In this document: piece after piece, positions 59,825 through 64,000 of the stretch
Layout of the letters: each line of letters starts with the position of its first letter
How positions within the stretch are numbered: the first letter of the stretch is position 1
Program-made: the position numbers and the translations under genes
Source: Natrinema longum
Lineage (GTDB): Archaea; Halobacteriota; Halobacteria; Halobacteriales; Natrialbaceae
NCBI RefSeq assembly: GCF_017352095.1
Contig: NZ_CP071463.1
Location: 1,116,001 to 1,180,000 of the forward strand
Length of the DNA: 64,000 nt
Direction of reading: 5' to 3'
The notes under the pieces: generated by a model
What the model was told of the DNA's origin: nothing
Databases searched by the model: none
Seen by the model: the letters and a program-made list of their open reading frames with translations, nothing else

Positions 59825-61729
59825 CTATCGTGGCGATACCTCCTCGAGTGCTCGCTCGAGTTCTCGAACCCCCTCCTTCTCGGTCCGATCGGGATTCGCG
59901 AGGACTCGCACGGGCTGCTCTCCGAGTGGGACGAATCCCAGATCGAGCCGGTCGGCGGTCTCCCGGAGGCCGAGGCCCGCGTCGGCGTCGCCCGCGATGA
60001 CCTTCCGAGCGGGGCTCTCGTGGGCACGCAGTCCGAGATCGAAGCCGTCGATCGCGTCGACGATTTCGTGACGAGTCGTTCCCCGTTCGTCCGCGAACGC
60101 GGCGACCGCACCGGAGAGACTCGAGCGCAACCCGGAGTCGGCCGTCCGATTGACGAAACGCAGGTCGCGATCGACCAGGTCCGCGAGCCCCTCGATCTCG
60201 TCGGGGTTGCCCGCCCGGACGACCAGGCCCCACTCGCGGTCCCAGCGACCGATTTCGTCCGCTTCGACGTCTCTCTCGAGTGGTCCCGAAGCCACCGCCA
60301 CGTCAGGAACGCCGTCTCGAAGTCGACGCAGCCCGGGCCGCGTCCCGACCGAGAGGTACCGCGGGTTCTCGAGGCCGTCGAGCAGGCGCGAGACCGTCGG
60401 GTCGTCCTCGCCGACCCCGAACAGCGTCGGCGGTCGGACGTCGGGCGAGAACAGCGTCGCCGTGACGGGCTCGCCTGCTTCGAGGTAGTCGGTTTCGGGG
60501 CCGACTTCGACGACGCCGTCGGCGTGGGCGAGGCTGGTCGTCGCACCGCTGCCCTTGTCGACGGGGTAGACGAGCGTCTCACCGTCGCCGCTCTCTTCGG
60601 CGGATTCTCCGCCTCCGTTTCGGGCCGTCTCCGACGGCCCGCTCCCGACGAGGCCGACGGGCATGAGTCGATGGCGGCCCCCCTCGTAGCGTTCCTGGCG
60701 GGCCAGCCGTCCCGAGACGGTTGCGGCCGCAGGTTCGGACAGTCCGGCCGCCCTCCGAACTGCCGGCGCGACGAACGCCCGGAAGACCATCATCGCGGAG
60801 ACGGGATAGCCGGGGAGCCCCACGTAGGCCGAGTCGTCCAACCGACCGATCAACATCGGCTTCCCGGGCTTGACGCTCACGCCGTGGAGCAGCAACTCCC
60901 CCTGTTCCTCGATGACCCGATAGATGACGTCGACCGCGCTCGCGCTGGTCGATCCCGAGGAGAGTACGAGGTCACACTCCCCGGCGGCCTCCCGGAGGAT
61001 CCGCTCCATTTCGTCCTGGTCGTCGCCGGCGTGAGGGTAGAGCACGGGCTCTCCACCCGCGTCTTCGACGCCCGCGGCGATGGTGTAGCTGTTGACGTCG
61101 TAAATCTCCCCGCGATCGCTGTGTACCTCCTCGCCCGGCCGCACGAGTTCGTCGCCCGTCGAGACGATGCCGACCCGAGGGTTCGCCCGAACCGGGACCT
61201 CGTCGATCCCCAGCGCCGACAGCAGGCCGATATCGCGGGGCGTGATCGTCGTTCCGGGACCGAGCGCGCGCTCGCCCGCCGCGACGTCCGCACCCGCGAA
61301 CATGACGTTGTCGCCGGGGGCGACCGAGGTACGGATCAGAACCTCGTCGCCGTCCGTATCAGTTCGCTCGACCGGCACCATCGCGTCGGCACCGTCGGGC
61401 ATCACCGCACCGGTCGAAATCTCCGCCGCCTCGCCCGACTCGAGCGTGACAGCCGGCTCCGCGCCAGCGTGGACCGCGCCGACCAGTTCGAGTCGAGCGG
61501 GATCGGCCTCGTCCGCGCCGAACGTGTCCCGAGCCCGAAGGGCGTAGCCGTCCATAGTCGCCCGGTCGAACCCCGGTACGTCGAGTTCGGCGTCGAGGCG
61601 AGCGACGAGCACCCGGCCACGGGCCTCCTCGAGGGAAACGCGCTCGACGCCGCCCTCGAGCGAAAGCGAGTCGATCGCCTCGCGTGCTTCCTCGGGCGAG
61701 GCGAGATCGCGGAACTCCTTGCGGTTCAT
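59825..61729 (-). CDS. moeA: MoeA with fused periplasmic-binding-like domain
   Basis: From the ATG at 61727-61729 the protein has 634 residues. Residues 1-410 are a full MoeA with VPGFDRATMDGYALRARDTF, VGIVSTGDELVRPGEEVHSD, LSSGSTSASAVDVIYRVIEE and VKPGKPMLIGRLDDSAYVGL. Residues about 425-634 resemble a type 2 periplasmic-binding/LysR-effector domain that may sense molybdate or the cofactor: YLSVGTRPGLRRLRDGVPDV, EWGLVVRAGNPDEIEGLADL and DADAGLGLRETADRLDLGFV. Haloarchaea often have this long form beside a short MoeA. Here the short form is at 8514, far away. It diverges from the serine-hydrolase gene. Confidence 0.88.
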   Translation of the reverse strand: MNRKEFRDLASPEEAREAIDSLSLEGGVERVSLEEARGRVLVARLDAELDVPGFDRATMDGYALRARDTFGADEADPARLELVGAVHAGAEPAVTLESGEAAEISTGAVMPDGADAMVPVERTDTDGDEVLIRTSVAPGDNVMFAGADVAAGERALGPGTTITPRDIGLLSALGIDEVPVRANPRVGIVSTGDELVRPGEEVHSDRGEIYDVNSYTIAAGVEDAGGEPVLYPHAGDDQDEMERILREAAGECDLVLSSGSTSASAVDVIYRVIEEQGELLLHGVSVKPGKPMLIGRLDDSAYVGLPGYPVSAMMVFRAFVAPAVRRAAGLSEPAAATVSGRLARQERYEGGRHRLMPVGLVGSGPSETARNGGGESAEESGDGETLVYPVDKGSGATTSLAHADGVVEVGPETDYLEAGEPVTATLFSPDVRPPTLFGVGEDDPTVSRLLDGLENPRYLSVGTRPGLRRLRDGVPDVAVASGPLERDVEADEIGRWDREWGLVVRAGNPDEIEGLADLVDRDLRFVNRTADSGLRSSLSGAVAAFADERGTTRHEIVDAIDGFDLGLRAHESPARKVIAGDADAGLGLRETADRLDLGFVPLGEQPVRVLANPDRTEKEGVRELERALEEVSPR

Positions 61730-61834
61730 AGCGGTCCTTGGGGTGCCGAGGGTAAAAACGTCGGTCGCCGGGGCGTCGCTGTGATGTGTTCTCGTACGAC
61801 AACGATTAAGCACCAGCCCGAAGTGTACCGATCC

Positions 61835-62965
61835 ATGTCACGGATTTCCGACACGGACCGCGAGCGCATCGCCGATCTCTTCGATCGACACCTCGAAGTG
61901 GGACTCCACCACGGGGCACAGCTGGCCGTCTACGTCGACGGCGAGCCGGTGATCGGCCTCGCGGGCGGCGTCGAAGGACCGGACGGCCGGGACGAAACCC
62001 GCGAGACGCGCCACGTTCTCTTCTCGAGTACGAAACCCTACGCCGCGGTGACCGTACACTCCCTCGTCGAGGAGGGAAAACTCGGGTACGACGATCGGGT
62101 GGTCGAACACTGGCCCGAGTTCGCCGACGAGGGGTCCCAAAAGGCCGAGATCACCGTTCGACAGGTGCTCAGCCACACTGCAGGACTCAATCAGGGCGAG
62201 ATCGACGACCGACCGGACCTCTGGGGCGACTGGGACGCCGCCGTCGAGAAACTCGAGGAGATGGACCCGAACTACCCGCCGGGCGAGGTGCCGGCCTACC
62301 ACGCGCTCACGTTCGGCTGGCTCGTCGGCGAACTCGTCCGTCGGGTAACGGGCACGCCGATCGAGGAGGCCGCGGCCGAGCGCGTCTTCGACCCGCTCGG
62401 ACTCGACGACACCGGGATCGGCCTCCGGGAAGACGAGGACGACGATGACGTGGCGACACTGGTCGGCTTCGACGCGTTCGACCGCTGTCGTGATCCCGGC
62501 GAGGGACTCGGGGACAACGCCGAGGTCGCGGCCCCGTTCAACGCGGAAGCGGTCCACCGGGCCGTGATCCCCGCCGCCAACGGGATCGGCACCGCGGGCG
62601 ACATGGCTCGCTTCTATGCCTGCCTCGCCAACGGCGGCGAACTCGAGGGAACCCAGCTCCTCGAGCCCGAGACCGTCGAAGAGATGACACGCGTCGAAGC
62701 GGAGACGGACGCGGACGGAACGATCGGCCGGGAAGCGCGGTTCGCGCTCGGCTTCTGGAAAGGCGGCACCACAGCCGCGCCGTATGGCTCCCTCTCTCCC
62801 GAGCACGTCTTCGGCCACGCCGGGCTGGGAAGCAGCGTCGGCTGGGCCGACCCCGAGGAGAACGTCGCCTTCGCCTACGTGACGAACGGTGTTCGGGAGG
62901 GGTCCTACGAACACGTCGCGCGCGTGAACGCGCTGGCTGACGCGGTTCGGCAGGCGCTCCGGTAG
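61835..62965 (+). CDS. Serine hydrolase, class C beta-lactamase-like
   Basis: From the ATG at 61835 the protein has 376 residues and no signal peptide. The nucleophile motif S-x-x-K is in HVLFSSTKPYAAVTVHSLVE. The YxN-equivalent tyrosine is in GEVPAYHALTFGWLVGELVR. HVFGHAGLGSSVGWADPEEN gives the third motif (HAG in place of KTG). These features fit the penicillin-binding-protein-fold esterases/peptidases. Family members without export act on small esters or peptides, and the substrate is not known. Confidence 0.86.
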   Translation: MSRISDTDRERIADLFDRHLEVGLHHGAQLAVYVDGEPVIGLAGGVEGPDGRDETRETRHVLFSSTKPYAAVTVHSLVEEGKLGYDDRVVEHWPEFADEGSQKAEITVRQVLSHTAGLNQGEIDDRPDLWGDWDAAVEKLEEMDPNYPPGEVPAYHALTFGWLVGELVRRVTGTPIEEAAAERVFDPLGLDDTGIGLREDEDDDDVATLVGFDAFDRCRDPGEGLGDNAEVAAPFNAEAVHRAVIPAANGIGTAGDMARFYACLANGGELEGTQLLEPETVEEMTRVEAETDADGTIGREARFALGFWKGGTTAAPYGSLSPEHVFGHAGLGSSVGWADPEENVAFAYVTNGVREGSYEHVARVNALADAVRQALR

Positions 62966-63031
62966 ATTCGACCGGCGGGAGACGAGCCGTTTGGGGAAGC
63001 TATATGCGCCGCCCTCGGCAACTCCTCGCCA

Positions 63032-64000
63032 ATGAGCGTCGATCTCGTCGTGCGCAACTGTACCGTCGTCACGCCCGCGGGTCGCTCCCCCGATTCGGGC
63101 GTCGCCGTCGATGACGGCACCATCGTCGCGGTCGGTCGGAGCGATCGGCTCCCCGACGCGGATCGCGTCCTCGACGGCGAGGGGAACGTCCTCGTCCCCG
63201 GCATCGTCGACTGTCACATCCACAACCGCGAGCCCGGCCTCGAGTACAAGGAAGACTGGGAGTCGGCCACGCGAGCGGCGGCCGCCGGCGGCGTGACGAC
63301 CGTCGTCGGAATGCCGAATACGGACCCGGTCATCGACCGGCCCGAACACCTCGAGTTGAAATTCGAGCGTGGCGAGTCCTCGGCCCACGTCGACTTCCAG
63401 AGCTACGCGGTCATCACCTCCGAAAACCTCGATCTGATCCCGGAAATCGACGAGGCCGGCGCGCTGGGCTACAAGATCTTCCTGGGCTCGACGGTCGGCG
63501 ACGTACCCCCGCCAGGCGACGGCGAGATCCTCGAGGCGATGGAGCGGATCCGCGAGACGGGCAAGCGGCTGGGCTTCCACGAGGAGAACGGCGAGATTAT
63601 CGACTACTACACGGAGCGGTTCAAGGCCGAGGGACGAAACGAACCCATCGACCACTCCCACTCCCGACCCGTGATCGCCGAGCGGGAGGCCGTCGAGCGG
63701 ATGCTCACCTTCGCCGAGGAGACCGGCGCGAAGATCCACATGTTCCACGTCTCGTCGGGGTCGGCCGCCGAGGCCGTCGCCCGCGGCAAGGACCGCGGCG
63801 TCGACGTCACCGCCGAGACGACGCCCCACTACCTCTGGTTCACCGAGGACGTCGTGCGCCAGAAGGGCAACGTCGCCCGCGTCCAGCCGCCGATCCGGGA
63901 CGCCGACGAACACCAGCGACTCTGGGACGTGGGCATCGACGACGGCGTGATCGACTGCATCGCCACCGATCACGCACCGCACACGCCAGCAGAGAAACTG
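63032..64000 (+). CDS. pyrC: Dihydroorotase/cyclic amidohydrolase, 3' truncated by the window
   Basis: The frame starts at the ATG at 63032 (MSVDLVVRNCTVVTPAGRSP) and runs to the window edge, 323 codons, with no stop. The metal site is DCHIHNREPGLEYKEDWESA, in which the usual aromatic residue after H-x-H is Asn. Following it are AAAGGVTTVVGMPNTDPVID, the carbamylated-lysine region ALGYKIFLGSTVGDV, MFHVSSGSAAEAVARG, ETTPHYLWFTEDV and CIATDHAPHTPAEKL. This is the type I dihydroorotase/allantoinase pattern. Dihydroorotase in pyrimidine synthesis is the likelier role, and pyrH is also in this window. Confidence 0.85.
   Translation, partial: MSVDLVVRNCTVVTPAGRSPDSGVAVDDGTIVAVGRSDRLPDADRVLDGEGNVLVPGIVDCHIHNREPGLEYKEDWESATRAAAAGGVTTVVGMPNTDPVIDRPEHLELKFERGESSAHVDFQSYAVITSENLDLIPEIDEAGALGYKIFLGSTVGDVPPPGDGEILEAMERIRETGKRLGFHEENGEIIDYYTERFKAEGRNEPIDHSHSRPVIAEREAVERMLTFAEETGAKIHMFHVSSGSAAEAVARGKDRGVDVTAETTPHYLWFTEDVVRQKGNVARVQPPIRDADEHQRLWDVGIDDGVIDCIATDHAPHTPAEKL

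Noticed and set aside
59702-61834. Long plus-strand frame leading into the serine hydrolase gene
   Set aside because: It mirrors the MoeA/PBP gene and part of the BtuF-like gene on the other strand. Its protein has no family motif, while the minus-strand products are unmistakable.
61838-63982. 714-codon minus-strand frame over the serine hydrolase and dihydroorotase
   Set aside because: It is a shadow of two plus-strand genes with complete catalytic motifs. In GC-rich haloarchaeal DNA such antisense frames are common.
1-64000. Restriction-modification meaning of the many CTCGAG sites
   Set aside because: The hexamer encodes Leu-Glu and is expected at high frequency in acidic GC-rich haloarchaeal proteins. 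No matching methylase is in the window.

Overview
The window is a stretch of haloarchaeal chromosome. The proteins are strongly acidic, G or C dominates third codon positions, CTCGAG (Leu-Glu) is very common, and the information-processing genes are archaeal: TFB, aIF5A, S19e, a PDCD5-family protein, class I LysS and HisS. The chlorite dismutase-like/monooxygenase fusion (PitA type) and the HTH families also point to Halobacteria. A Natrialbales relative is possible, but the sequence alone does not prove it. Most genes are packed tightly, with ATGA or TAATG overlaps, and several promoters look leaderless (a TATA-like element about 25-35 bp before the start codon).

Layout. 1-9.8 kb is housekeeping: the ProS N-terminus, a quinone oxidoreductase, a Nudix hydrolase, the agmatinase-aIF5A pair, an enolase-superfamily protein, an ABC1-type kinase, an Hsp20 protein and MoeA. 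Embedded here is an AT-rich block bounded by a 119-bp inverted repeat. It contains a 57-codon gene for a small two-helix membrane protein. 9.9-35.1 kb is a surface-glycan region: nucleotide-sugar epimerases, a GT4 glycosyltransferase, two Gfo/Idh/MocA dehydrogenases, a DUF362 protein, a polysaccharide deacetylase, an AlkP-superfamily phosphodiesterase, a PP-loop ATPase, a many-helix membrane protein, two Tat-exported beta-helix proteins and a flippase. Six of its promoters share an ATAACAAA-like element.

Within the glycan region, 12.3-15.3 kb is a wreckage zone. A DUF7282-type secreted protein and a DUF354-type glycosyltransferase are both cut at one joint. An AbrB antitoxin is fused in frame to a PIN toxin that has lost its N-terminus. 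Short copies of neighbouring gene ends are joined together, and a Tat-exported protein is frameshifted. All three joints lie at CTCGAG. One palindromic MITE-like element lies here and a second copy of the same family lies at 29.5 kb. The 12.3-15.3 kb element supplies the last codons and stop of the AbrB-PIN gene.

35.7-64 kb returns to core functions: an HTH regulator, TFB, a DAACS transporter, PitA, PadR, two site-2 proteases, pyrH-lysS, a CapA-type protein, MobB-MoaE, ThiL, the rps19e-PDCD5-PP-loop-hisS group, DoxX, a sulfatase, a JAMM isopeptidase overlapping a BtuF-like protein, a MoeA/PBP fusion, a serine hydrolase and the start of dihydroorotase. No rRNA, tRNA, CRISPR array or intact transposase was recognised.
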